DNA of 7,494 nucleotides from Burkholderiales bacterium (lineage in GTDB: Bacteria; Pseudomonadota; Gammaproteobacteria; Burkholderiales; SG8-39): the NCBI GenBank assembly GCA_029266935.1, contig JAQSVY010000062.1:1-7494 (forward strand). The letters run 5' to 3'. The notes below the pieces were generated by a model. It saw only the letters and a program-made list of their open reading frames with translations, did not search any database and was not told where the DNA came from. Each line of letters opens with the position of its first letter. Position 1 is the stretch's first letter. Both the position numbers and the translations under genes were made by a program. Shown here piece after piece: positions 1-7,494 of the stretch.

Positions 1-521
1 ATCTGCACGTAGCGCCCGCCGGCGTCGTGCAGCGCCTGCAGCTCCTCGACGTAGATGCCGACCACGTCGTCGAAGAACTCGTCGAGGTCCGGATAGGCCG
101 CGGGATCGACGCACGCACGCCCGCGCGGATAGTGCAGGTAGGAGGGCGCCGGCAGCGTCGCCTTCACGAACGACGTTGCATGCTGGAGTGAAAAGGCAAC
201 TTCGTCGGCGACGATCGGCCCCGTGCGCTTGACTTTGGTCAACGCTACGGGCGCCGCGCCGATGCGCGCCACGTTACCTGCGTCGTCGTGCTGCAGGTCG
301 ACGTCGCCCACCGCGTCGGCGCGCCCGAAGCCCTTCACTTTGCTCACGAAGCCAAGGCGCCAGGACTCGCGGCGAAATTCGCCGTCGGTGACGACCTTGA
401 GGCCGAGCCCTTCCTGCCAGCGGATGACGGCGGCGATGTGGCGATCGGGGTCTTCCCCCTGCAGGACTTCGTGCGGGCGCAGCAGGCTGCCGATGTGCTC
501 GGCGCGGAACGGGGGCGTCGG
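1..521 (-). CDS. MetE-like (cobalamin-independent methionine synthase family) protein, N-terminal part only, start codon not visible
   Basis: An uninterrupted minus-strand frame runs from just after a TAA at 527-525 to the left window edge, about 170 residues. It begins PTPPFRAEHIGSLLRP, the typical opening of the short MetE/YxjG-like proteins (Pfam Meth_synt_2 type, usually about 370 residues). It continues with the family-typical VTDGEFRRESW, then LPAPSYLHYPRG, a DLDEFFDDVVGIYVEEL helix and the start of the AGGRYVQ strand. The zinc-binding residues lie further C-terminal and are outside the window. The family transfers methyl groups from folate or related donors to thiols, but the substrate of these short members is often unknown. 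No ATG, GTG or TTG lies between the TAA and the conserved FRAEH, so the true 5' end has been lost or a base is wrong. It is unrelated to the trehalose genes and follows them abruptly. Family call is fairly secure; exact function is not. Confidence 0.8.
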
Positions 522-3500
522 GCCTTATTGCCGAACTACCCCAAAAGCGTTCCCCGACCGGCGCCGCCTCTTCGGGCTGCATGAGGCGCGCGAAGTGCCG
601 CGGCGCCACCGCGACCAGCGCCTGGCCGCCCGCGCGCAGCGCGAAGGCGCAGACGTTTTCCTCGCGCCCGCCGTCGGCGTAGAGAGGCTGGTAGCGCGCG
701 CCGTGAAACAGCGCGGGAAAGCGCTTGCGCGTCTGCAGCCCGTTGCGGATCACGTGCAGCTTGGCGCGCCCATCCGCCAGATTTCTCAGCAAGGAATCGG
801 GGGACGGTGATTTCTCGAGCTCTTGGAGCACTCTGATTCGGACTTCGTAATCCACCGGCCGGCGGTTGTCCGGATCGACGAGGCTGAAGTCCCACAGCTC
901 CGTTCCCTGGTAGTAGTCGGGCACACCCGGGGAAGCGACCTTGAGCAGCGCCTGCGACAGGCCGACCAGCAGCCCGAGGTGCGCGAGCCGCGCCACCAGG
1001 TCGCCCACCTCCTTGCGGAACAGGCTCGACTGCAGCGAGCCGTCGACGAAGCGTGCGAGCGCCGCCTCGTAGTCCGCATCGGGGTTGATCCAGCTCGTGC
1101 GCAGCTTCGCCTCGCGCGCCGCCTTGAGCATGTAGTCCTTCAGGCGCCCGGCGAGCTCCTGCGGCGAGCTACCCGGCCAGATTCCGACCAAGGCCTGGTA
1201 GAAGTGGTACTCGTCGCTCCGCGTCGGCGCCGACTCGCCCTCGATCTGGGTGCGGTGGCTGCGGTTGACGAGGCTCCAGCGCGCGAGCGCCATGCGCCAC
1301 CCCGAGGGCAGCTCCGAGAGCACACCCAGGCGCGCGCGCACGTCCTCCGAGCGCTTGGTGTCGTGCGTCGAGCTGCCGAGCATGGTGTAGGGCCAGCGTC
1401 GCGCGCGATCCTCCTGCGCGGCATGGAAGGCCTTCAGCGAGAAGCCGAAGTGGCTTGGGTGGCCGCCCACCTCGTTGAGCGCGATGAGGCGGTTGTAGCG
1501 GTAGAAGGCGGTGTCCTCGACGCCCTTCGCCACCACCGGCGCCGTGAACTGCTGGAACCGGGTCACGAAGCGCAGCATCTGCATGCGCCGCTCGCCCGAA
1601 GGCGGCGCGGCATCGAGCGTCAGGACGCTGCGCACGAAATCGAAAATGCTCGGGTCGGCGATGCGGCTCGCGCGCTTGGCTGCGCGCACCGCCCAGTCGA
1701 TATGGCGCTTGTCGGTGTCGGAAATGCCTCTTCCCGTGATGTAAGTCCGGTAAACCGGGAAACGAGCGGCAATTTCGGCGATGGCGCGGCGCAGGCCGCT
1801 CACGGTGTAGTCGCGCGTCGAGCGGTTGCCGGCGGCGATGCGCGCCAGCCAGTTCGAGAGCATGTGCAGCTCGGCGGCGAGCGTAGTGCTCATGATGAGC
1901 AGGCGGCTCGCGTAGGCGATCTCCTCGAAGCTCCTCGCCTCCCCGGTGAAGCGCCGGTAAATGCGGTCGAACCGGGACTCGGCGGCGGCGTCGATGAACA
2001 CGCCGGTGAGCACGTTCGCGAAGCGGTAGCCGGTCGTGCCGTGCACCGGCCAGTCCTCGGGCAGCTTCTCGTGGTCGGCGAGGATCTTCTCCACCACGAT
2101 CCAGCGCCACGGGAACACGCGGGCGAGGCGCTCGAGGTACTGGCGCGGGTCGGCAAGACCGTCCGGATGGTCGATGCGCACCCCATCGATGCCGCCGCGC
2201 TCGACGAGCCGCCGAGCGAGCGCGTGGGTCGCGTCGAACACCACCTTGTCCTCGACGCGCACCCCGGCGAGGTCGGTGATCTCGAAGAAGCGCCGGTAAT
2301 TGATCTCGTCGGAGGCGACGCGCCAGTAGGCGAGCCGGTAGTGCTGGCGCTCGAGAAGCCGGTGCATGCCGAGCGGGTTCCTCTGCAGCGCCTTGCGGTC
2401 GATTCCCTTCAGGGACTTGGCGTTGAGCGGAAAGCGATGGTCGAAATAGCAGACGCTGGCGCCTTTGAGCCTGAGCTCGCCCGCCTCGAGCACCTCGCCG
2501 TAGCGCTTGCCAAGCACCGGCAGCAGCAGCTTGCCCGGCTGCCAGTCGATGTCGAAGAACTTCGCGTAAGGCGAGCCCCTGCCTTTCTCCAGCACGTCGA
2601 GCCACCAGGCGTTGTCCGCATGCAGCACGCCCATGTGGTTGGGCACCAAGTCCATGACCAGGCCCATGCCATGCGCTTTCAGGGAGGAAACGAGTTGGTG
2701 AAGCTCACCTTCGCTGCCGATCTCCGGATTGACCGCGTTGTGGTCGATGACGTCGTAGCCGTGCGTGCTGCCCGGGCGCGCCTTGAGGAACGGCGAGGCG
2801 TAGAGATGGCTGATGCCCAGCCGCGTGAGGTATGGCACGAGCTTCGTCGCGTCGGTAAAGCGGAAACCCTTGTGGAACTGCATGCGGTAGGTGGCGCGCG
2901 GCAGGAGCTGCGGCCTGCGTTCGGCGAACGTCTGCGCCAGAGCGCCAATGCGCGGGTCGGCCGACCACTGCTCGAGGGGCACCGGCAGCTTGCGCCGCCA
3001 GTTGGGATGCTGGTCGACCGTGCCTGGCAGGTTCGCCTGCTCCGCGACCTCGAACACGTCCTCGGGCTGCACCACGGCGATCTTGCACGGCGTGCGGGCG
3101 ATGAACGCGTGGGCGCAGGCGATGGAAGCATCAAGATTTTCTGCCTTGAGAACCTGATGCAGTTTCTCTTTGTCCCTGTCGCGTTGGGCCCTTTCGGCCG
3201 TCGCGTCGACGGTGAGCCCGAGCTTCTCGCGCAGCTCGAGGTCGTGCGCCGCCCAGTAGCCGCGCCATGTGGGCAGGTCGTGCGTGCTGACGCAGACCAT
3301 GGCGTCGCGCGGGTACCGATCGGGCGATGTTCTCTCAAAAAGCAGTGGCCGGTAGGAGAGGACGCCGCGCGCGTTCAGCGCCTCGCGCAGCTCCGGCGGC
3401 ACCGTGCCGAGGTCTTCCCCGATCACCAGGCATTTCCTCGCTTGGCTTTCCCTGGAAAGAATGCCGAGCAGCTCTTCCAGTGGATAGTTGACGTAGCCAC

Positions 3501-4578
3501 CCCGGTCAGGCTTGTGGCCGAGCGGGATCCAGTACAGGCGCATGAGCGCCATGACGTGGTCCATGCGCAGCGCGCCTTCCTGCGGCATGTTGGCGCGCAG
3601 CAGCTCGGCGAATGGCGCGTATGCGGAAGCGTGCAGCGCGCGCGGCGAGTACGGCGGCAGCCCCCAGTCCTGGCCGCGCGGGTTGAACTCGTCGGGCGGC
3701 GCGCCGCAGCTCGCGCCCGCCGCATAGACCGCCTGGTCGCTCCACACCTCGGCGCCGCCACGCTCGGCGCCGAGCGCGAGGTCGAAGTACAGGCCGATCG
3801 GCATGCCGAGCTCGCGCGCACGGCGCTGCACCGCCTCGAGCTGCTCGCGCGCCCGTGCCTGCACGAAGGCATGGAAGCGCACCCGCTTCCGGTGCCTCCG
3901 GGCAAAGGTCTTCACCGCTTTCGAACCTGGACTGCGGTACTCCTTCGGCCAATTCTGCCAGCCGCTGCCGAATTTCTCCCGCAGCGCTTCGAACACGGCG
4001 TACTGCCGGAGGCCGTGGGTGGGCGATTCGATTTTTGTTCTGTTGTCGAAGACCTTTTCCAGGACCTCCTGCTTCAATGTGGCTACACCTGCGTGGTCCA
4101 CAAGCTCCGCCTCGCGCAGCTTGCGCAGGCGCGCCTGGAAGGCGCGCGACGCAACGAGGCGCTTGGCTGACGCGCTCGCCTGGTATTCGGGGATGGCCTC
4201 GATGTCGAGGTAGCGGAAGTTCAGCGCATGGCGGCTCGAGGGGCTGTAAGGGCTGCCCTGCGTGGCATGCAGCGGGTTTACGCCGACGATCGAGGCGCCC
4301 AGGCGCGCGGCCCGCTCGACCAGCGCACCGAGGTCGCCGAAGTCGCCGATGCCCCAGTTGCGCGCCGAGCGCAGCCCGTAGAGCTGCACCGCGAAGCCCC
4401 AGATCCGGCCGCCGCGCTCGAGGAGCTCGGGCTGCCAGCAGCGCCCCTTCTCGAGCCGCGCCTTCGCCGCCTTGCGCGGCGCCGGCCCCAGGGCCTTGGT
4501 CAGGGCCTGGCGGGTTTGCTCGTCGAGCTTCTGTTCCTTTCCCCAGACATCGATGTAGCTGGGGGAAATCTCGCTCAT
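274..4578 (-). CDS. malQ-treY: Fused 4-alpha-glucanotransferase (MalQ, GH77) and malto-oligosyltrehalose synthase (TreY, GH13), with damaged C-terminus
   Basis: The start at 4578 is chosen because its ATG overlaps the treZ stop as ATGA and gives a MalQ-like N-terminus (SPSYIDVWGKEQ). Residues 1 to about 550 are MalQ: a short helical leader, WGFAVQLYGLRS and NWGIGDFGDL near 60-82, nucleophile Asp340 (LRMDHVMAL), acid/base Glu388 (VIGEDLGTV) and Asp434 (STHDLPT). After a short linker, TreY starts near residue 558 (LPRATYRMQFHKGF). It carries DLVPNHMGV from Asp643, nucleophile Asp803 (VRIDHPDGLADP), acid Glu830 (VVEKIL) and Asp1073 (STHDTKRSEDV). MalQ disproportionates maltodextrins; TreY isomerises the reducing-end glucose of a chain to an alpha,alpha-1,1 linkage. 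Both should be cytoplasmic. No stop or restart lies between the domains. TreY similarity ends at GERFWG (about residue 1346, near 541). The remaining roughly 89 residues to the stop at 274 are Arg/Pro/Ala-rich and antiparallel to nothing recognisable: they are the MetE-like gene read out of frame. The expected last 50 or so TreY residues are absent. Confidence 0.9.
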   Translation of the reverse strand: MSEISPSYIDVWGKEQKLDEQTRQALTKALGPAPRKAAKARLEKGRCWQPELLERGGRIWGFAVQLYGLRSARNWGIGDFGDLGALVERAARLGASIVGVNPLHATQGSPYSPSSRHALNFRYLDIEAIPEYQASASAKRLVASRAFQARLRKLREAELVDHAGVATLKQEVLEKVFDNRTKIESPTHGLRQYAVFEALREKFGSGWQNWPKEYRSPGSKAVKTFARRHRKRVRFHAFVQARAREQLEAVQRRARELGMPIGLYFDLALGAERGGAEVWSDQAVYAAGASCGAPPDEFNPRGQDWGLPPYSPRALHASAYAPFAELLRANMPQEGALRMDHVMALMRLYWIPLGHKPDRGGYVNYPLEELLGILSRESQARKCLVIGEDLGTVPPELREALNARGVLSYRPLLFERTSPDRYPRDAMVCVSTHDLPTWRGYWAAHDLELREKLGLTVDATAERAQRDRDKEKLHQVLKAENLDASIACAHAFIARTPCKIAVVQPEDVFEVAEQANLPGTVDQHPNWRRKLPVPLEQWSADPRIGALAQTFAERRPQLLPRATYRMQFHKGFRFTDATKLVPYLTRLGISHLYASPFLKARPGSTHGYDVIDHNAVNPEIGSEGELHQLVSSLKAHGMGLVMDLVPNHMGVLHADNAWWLDVLEKGRGSPYAKFFDIDWQPGKLLLPVLGKRYGEVLEAGELRLKGASVCYFDHRFPLNAKSLKGIDRKALQRNPLGMHRLLERQHYRLAYWRVASDEINYRRFFEITDLAGVRVEDKVVFDATHALARRLVERGGIDGVRIDHPDGLADPRQYLERLARVFPWRWIVVEKILADHEKLPEDWPVHGTTGYRFANVLTGVFIDAAAESRFDRIYRRFTGEARSFEEIAYASRLLIMSTTLAAELHMLSNWLARIAAGNRSTRDYTVSGLRRAIAEIAARFPVYRTYITGRGISDTDKRHIDWAVRAAKRASRIADPSIFDFVRSVLTLDAAPPSGERRMQMLRFVTRFQQFTAPVVAKGVEDTAFYRYNRLIALNEVGGHPSHFGFSLKAFHAAQEDRARRWPYTMLGSSTHDTKRSEDVRARLGVLSELPSGWRMALARWSLVNRSHRTQIEGESAPTRSDEYHFYQALVGIWPGSSPQELAGRLKDYMLKAAREAKLRTSWINPDADYEAALARFVDGSLQSSLFRKEVGDLVARLAHLGLLVGLSQALLKVASPGVPDYYQGTELWDFSLVDPDNRRPVDYEVRIRVLQELEKSPSPDSLLRNLADGRAKLHVIRNGLQTRKRFPALFHGARYQPLYADGGREENVCAFALRAGGQALVAVAPRHFARLMQPEEAAPVGERFWGSSAIRPDAPVPRRAHRQPAAPARSPAGGRPRSPHRRRHPLAGRARPQGRHRRRISPRVLAPWLREQSEGLRARRRGGRRRPAARRRR
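509..543 (-). other. Abnormal junction between the truncated treY 3' end and the metE-like gene
   Basis: On the minus strand the TreY frame reads GERFWGSSAI down to about 526, where the family normally continues with roughly 50 more residues ending in a hydrophobic LPVALL-like strand. Instead FRAEHIGSLLRP of the MetE-like protein starts at 509 in the +1 frame. Between them lie only about 17 nt, including a TAA (527-525) in the MetE-like frame and a run of five C (515-511). Removing one C from that run would join the two proteins in one frame. There is no stop for TreY, no intergenic space, no ribosome binding site and no start codon. A real deletion, a misassembly, or a deletion plus a homopolymer error are all compatible with this. 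Confidence 0.8.
4575..4578 (-). promoter_or_regulatory. ATGA stop-start overlap coupling treZ and malQ-treY translation
   Basis: On the minus strand the treZ stop TGA (4577-4575) shares bases with the ATG (4578-4576) of malQ-treY. Such 4-nt overlaps are a common sign of termination-reinitiation coupling. No strong Shine-Dalgarno sequence precedes this ATG, which fits reinitiation. The coupling itself is inferred from the arrangement. Confidence 0.75.
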
Positions 4579-6290
4579 CCCGTGATCCACCAATCGACCG
4601 ACCACGGCTCGCCGGCCGGGGCGTTCGACCACAGCGGGCTCCCCTTGGGCAGCTCGTGCACCTCGATCCTCGCGGCGGAGCAGTTCGCGATCAGCACCAG
4701 CTTGTCCCAGGAAACCTCGAAGGCGCGCTCGGCGAGCATTCGGTAGCGGCCCGGGCCGCACTTGAGCGGCACGATGCGCCGCTGCCGCAGCGCCAGCAGC
4801 TCCTTGTAGAGCGCGAGCCATGACCTGTCCTGCTCGCGCCAGCGCAGCACGCACTGCCGGAAAGTGTCCTCGGCGAGCGGATCCGGAATGGTTTTGTCGA
4901 AGGAAACAAATCGTTTGAATTCCTCGCGGCGGCCCTTGCGCACCGCCTCGCCCAGCTCGCCCTCGAAGTCGCAGAAGAAGAGGAACGGCTGCCGGCAGCC
5001 CCACTCCTCGCCCATGAAGATGAGCGGCGGGCTCGGCGCGAGAAGGAGGATCGCAGTCAACGCTCTAAGGGGTTTTTCCTCGGCAAGAGAAATCAATCTT
5101 TCTCCGAGGGCTCGATTGCCGATCTGGTCGTGGTTCTGCATGAAGTCGACGAAAGCCGAGGGCGGCAGGTGGGTGCTCGGCTCACCGCGCGGTTCGCCGC
5201 TGAAGGGCGACACCTCGCCCTGGTAGGCGTAGCCCTCGGCGAGGCAGCGCGCCAGGTGCCGCGCCGGCGCGTCGGCATAGGCGGCGTAGTAGCCGTCGGA
5301 TTCGCCGGTGGCGAGCACGTGGTAGCCGTGGTGCGAGTCGTCGTTCCACTGCGCGGTGTACTTCCCCGGCCCGAGGAAGCGCGACTGGTTGGCGTCGTTT
5401 TCGAGGACCAGATGCTTCCCGGGGGGGATGCAGGCGCGGATCTCTTCGAGGATGTGTGTGGCGGAATCGTCCTTGATGGCGTGCACGGCGTCGAGGCGCA
5501 GGCCGTCGAAGCGGTACTCCTCCAGCCAGTACCGCGCGTTATGCACGAAAAACTGCCTGACGTTGGGATTGGAGAAGTCGATCGCTGCACCCCACGGCGT
5601 CTTGTGCCGCTCGGTGAAGAACTGCGGCGCGTAGGCGTGCAGGTAATTTCCCTTGGGCCCGAAGTGGTTGTAGACGACGTCAAGGAAGATCATCAGCCCC
5701 GCTCGATGCGCGGCCTGCACCAGCGCCTTCAGGTCCTCAGGCCGCCCATAGCGGCTGTCAGGCGCATAGGGCAGCACCCCGTCGTAGCCCCAGTTGCGCT
5801 TGCCAGCGAAGTCGGCGAGCGGCATGAGCTCGATGGCAGTGACGCCGAGGTCATGCAGATGGTGCAGCTTGTCCTGGATGCCCTTGTAGGAACCCTTGGC
5901 GGTGAAGCTTCCTACATGCAGCTCATAGATCACCGCCTCGTCCCAGGGGCGGCCTTGCCACTGGCCGTCGTCCCACTCGAAGGCCGCCGGGTCGATCACC
6001 TCGCTCGGCCCGTCGACGTCGCGCGGCTGGAAGCGCGAGGCGGGATCGGGGACGAGCAGCTTGCCGTCGATGCGGTACTGGTAGAGCGTCCCCGCTGTCG
6101 CTTCTCCCACCATCAACTCGAACCACCCGTCGTCCATACGCTGCATGGGCAGGATCTTATTTTTCGAGCGGACTACGTCGACCCGCTTTGCTCCCGGCGC
6201 CCACAGCCGATAGCGCACGCCGCCGGCCAGCACGTCGGCCCCGAGCGGCATGCGGTGGGTCGCGGCTAGCGCTTCCTTCGGGGCCACCAT
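4575..6290 (-). CDS. treZ: Malto-oligosyltrehalose trehalohydrolase (TreZ, GH13)
   Basis: This cytoplasmic enzyme hydrolyses the bond next to the terminal trehalose made by TreY, releasing free trehalose. The 571-residue product has the usual family length and order. A CBM48-like N-terminal beta domain covers about 15-95 (GGVRYRLWAPGAKRVDVV). A TIM barrel begins near AVIYELHVGSFT (119-130), with DVVYNHFGPKGNY from 204, nucleophile Asp267 in GLRLDAVHAI, acid Glu297 in HLVLENDANQSRFL and Asp388 in FMQNHDQIGNRALGERL. FMGEEWG is at 425-431 and a C-terminal beta domain follows from about 495. The start at 6290 overlaps the preceding membrane-protein gene by 25 nt and has a weak GGAG about 11 nt upstream. 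An alternative ATG at 6251 (MPLGADVLAGG) would also keep the whole conserved region. The stop overlaps the malQ-treY start as ATGA. No damage is seen. Confidence 0.96.
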   Translation of the reverse strand: MVAPKEALAATHRMPLGADVLAGGVRYRLWAPGAKRVDVVRSKNKILPMQRMDDGWFELMVGEATAGTLYQYRIDGKLLVPDPASRFQPRDVDGPSEVIDPAAFEWDDGQWQGRPWDEAVIYELHVGSFTAKGSYKGIQDKLHHLHDLGVTAIELMPLADFAGKRNWGYDGVLPYAPDSRYGRPEDLKALVQAAHRAGLMIFLDVVYNHFGPKGNYLHAYAPQFFTERHKTPWGAAIDFSNPNVRQFFVHNARYWLEEYRFDGLRLDAVHAIKDDSATHILEEIRACIPPGKHLVLENDANQSRFLGPGKYTAQWNDDSHHGYHVLATGESDGYYAAYADAPARHLARCLAEGYAYQGEVSPFSGEPRGEPSTHLPPSAFVDFMQNHDQIGNRALGERLISLAEEKPLRALTAILLLAPSPPLIFMGEEWGCRQPFLFFCDFEGELGEAVRKGRREEFKRFVSFDKTIPDPLAEDTFRQCVLRWREQDRSWLALYKELLALRQRRIVPLKCGPGRYRMLAERAFEVSWDKLVLIANCSAARIEVHELPKGSPLWSNAPAGEPWSVDWWITG

Positions 6291-6937
6291 CGCTCGAGCA
6301 TCTCCGCCGCCCAGTCCTTGCCGCCGATGCCGAAGGCGAGCGCAAGGGCGAACACCACGCCGGCAAGCACGATGAGGAAGCTCTGGCGCACGATGTCGCC
6401 GCCGACGTTGACCTGGTCGAGCGCGATCAGCACCACGAAGGTGAAGATCGCGTACTGCGCGATGCGGCCGAGGAGATCCGCGTCCTGCAGGCTGATGTTG
6501 CGGCAGTAGGCGGTGACCGCCCCACCCACGGCGCGCGCGAAGTAGGCGCCGAAGGCGAGGATCAGGAGCGCCACCATCACGCGCGGCACGAACAGCACCA
6601 CGCGGCCGAGGACATCGGTGATGTAGGTGAGCCCGAGCAGGTTGAAGCCGATCACCAGCGCGGCGAGGATCACCAGCCAGTAGAAGAGCAGCGCCAGGAT
6701 CTCGGTGGTGTCGGCGCCCACGCCGCCGTCGCGCAGGAAGCCGTCGATGCCGGCGCGCTCGGTGAGCACGTTGAAGTTGACCGCGCGCAGCCCGCGGCTG
6801 ATGGCGAAGCGCACCATCTTCGCGATGATCCAGCCCGCGACCAGGACGATGAGCGCCAGGGCGAGGCGCGGCAGGAAGTCGCCCACCTGCCGCATGAACA
6901 CCCGCACGGGCTCGAGCATTACCTCGAAGCGATCCAT
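6266..6937 (-). CDS. Five-helix membrane protein of the 'conserved TM helix' / CmpX type, related to MscS channels
   Basis: The 223-residue protein has five clear hydrophobic segments at about 21-41, 79-101, 111-135, 157-174 and 184-204, and no signal peptide beyond the first helix. The pattern of repeated paired helices, the FVPRVMVALLILAFGAYFARAV segment and the closing ALAFGIGGKDWAAEMLERWW resemble the conserved TM helix family (PF05552, as in cyanobacterial CmpX and pseudomonad relatives), usually annotated as small-conductance mechanosensitive channels. The soluble MscS beta domain is missing: the chain ends with basic residues (PRRKR) right after the last helix motif. The ATG at 6937 lies 1 nt beyond the maltokinase stop, behind a strong GGAGGG ribosome binding site. 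Its 3' end overlaps treZ by 25 nt, so it is embedded in the trehalose operon. A role in envelope or osmotic sensing is inferred from family and context; channel activity is unproven for this family. Confidence 0.85.
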   Translation of the reverse strand: MDRFEVMLEPVRVFMRQVGDFLPRLALALIVLVAGWIIAKMVRFAISRGLRAVNFNVLTERAGIDGFLRDGGVGADTTEILALLFYWLVILAALVIGFNLLGLTYITDVLGRVVLFVPRVMVALLILAFGAYFARAVGGAVTAYCRNISLQDADLLGRIAQYAIFTFVVLIALDQVNVGGDIVRQSFLIVLAGVVFALALAFGIGGKDWAAEMLERWWPRRKR

Positions 6938-6938
6938 G

Positions 6939-7494
<556 letters not shown>

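Noticed and set aside
274..524. Arg/Pro-rich C-terminal tail as a genuine TreY extension
   Set aside because: The same bases encode a well-conserved MetE-like N-terminus in the neighbouring frame, so the tail is an out-of-frame reading.
823..4170. Very long plus-strand open frame (about 1115 codons) opposite malQ-treY
   Set aside because: It is antisense to two catalytic domains with complete conserved motifs. Its translation is rich in Arg, His, Val and Ala with no recognisable domain, as expected for a shadow frame in GC-rich DNA.
4579..5004. Upstream extension of the malQ-treY frame to an earlier start at 5004
   Set aside because: The extra 142 residues are Arg/Ala/Gly-rich, lie wholly inside treZ in another frame and resemble no MalQ leader. 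The ATGA overlap start at 4578 is far better.
5130..6269. Long plus-strand open frame opposite treZ
   Set aside because: It covers treZ antisense and shows no family motifs; composition is typical of a complementary-strand shadow.

Overview
The window is GC-rich and carries an almost gap-free minus-strand gene cluster for alpha-glucan and trehalose metabolism. The GC content, the protein families and their phrasing suggest a high-GC proteobacterium, most likely betaproteobacterial (Burkholderiales-like). That placement is inferred from general resemblance, not from a search.

Reading in the direction of transcription (right to left): 7494-6939 is the C-terminal end of a maltokinase, probably the tail of a TreS-maltokinase fusion. 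6937-6266 is a small polytopic membrane protein of the 'conserved TM helix' type related to MscS/CmpX. 6290-4575 is TreZ (malto-oligosyltrehalose trehalohydrolase). From 4578 leftwards runs one long frame in which a GH77 amylomaltase (MalQ) is fused to a GH13 malto-oligosyltrehalose synthase (TreY). Spacing is minimal throughout: 1 nt, then a 25-nt overlap, then a 4-nt ATGA overlap. This points to one translationally coupled operon. No promoter, terminator or RNA gene is visible inside it.

As a system, MalQ reshapes short maltodextrins into longer chains, TreY turns the reducing end of a chain into a trehalose unit, and TreZ releases trehalose. The TreS-maltokinase protein then interconverts trehalose and maltose and phosphorylates maltose to maltose 1-phosphate, the donor used by GlgE to build alpha-glucan. 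The cluster therefore holds both arms of a glucan-trehalose cycle. An embedded membrane protein of a mechanosensitive-channel-related family makes an osmotic-stress link plausible.

The left end is abnormal. TreY similarity stops near 541-527, roughly 50 residues before its expected end. Within about 20 nt the N-terminal part of an unrelated gene begins: a cobalamin-independent methionine synthase-like protein (MetE/YxjG-like), in a +1-shifted frame and without a visible start codon. This is either a deletion that joined the two genes or an assembly/sequencing fault. All three catalytic residues of each of MalQ, TreY and TreZ are present, so the damage is limited to the TreY C-terminus and the MetE-like start.

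I see no CRISPR array, mobile element, phage gene or clearly new defence-type system. The points most worth a second look are the MalQ-TreY fusion, the TreY/MetE-like junction and the membrane protein inside the trehalose operon.
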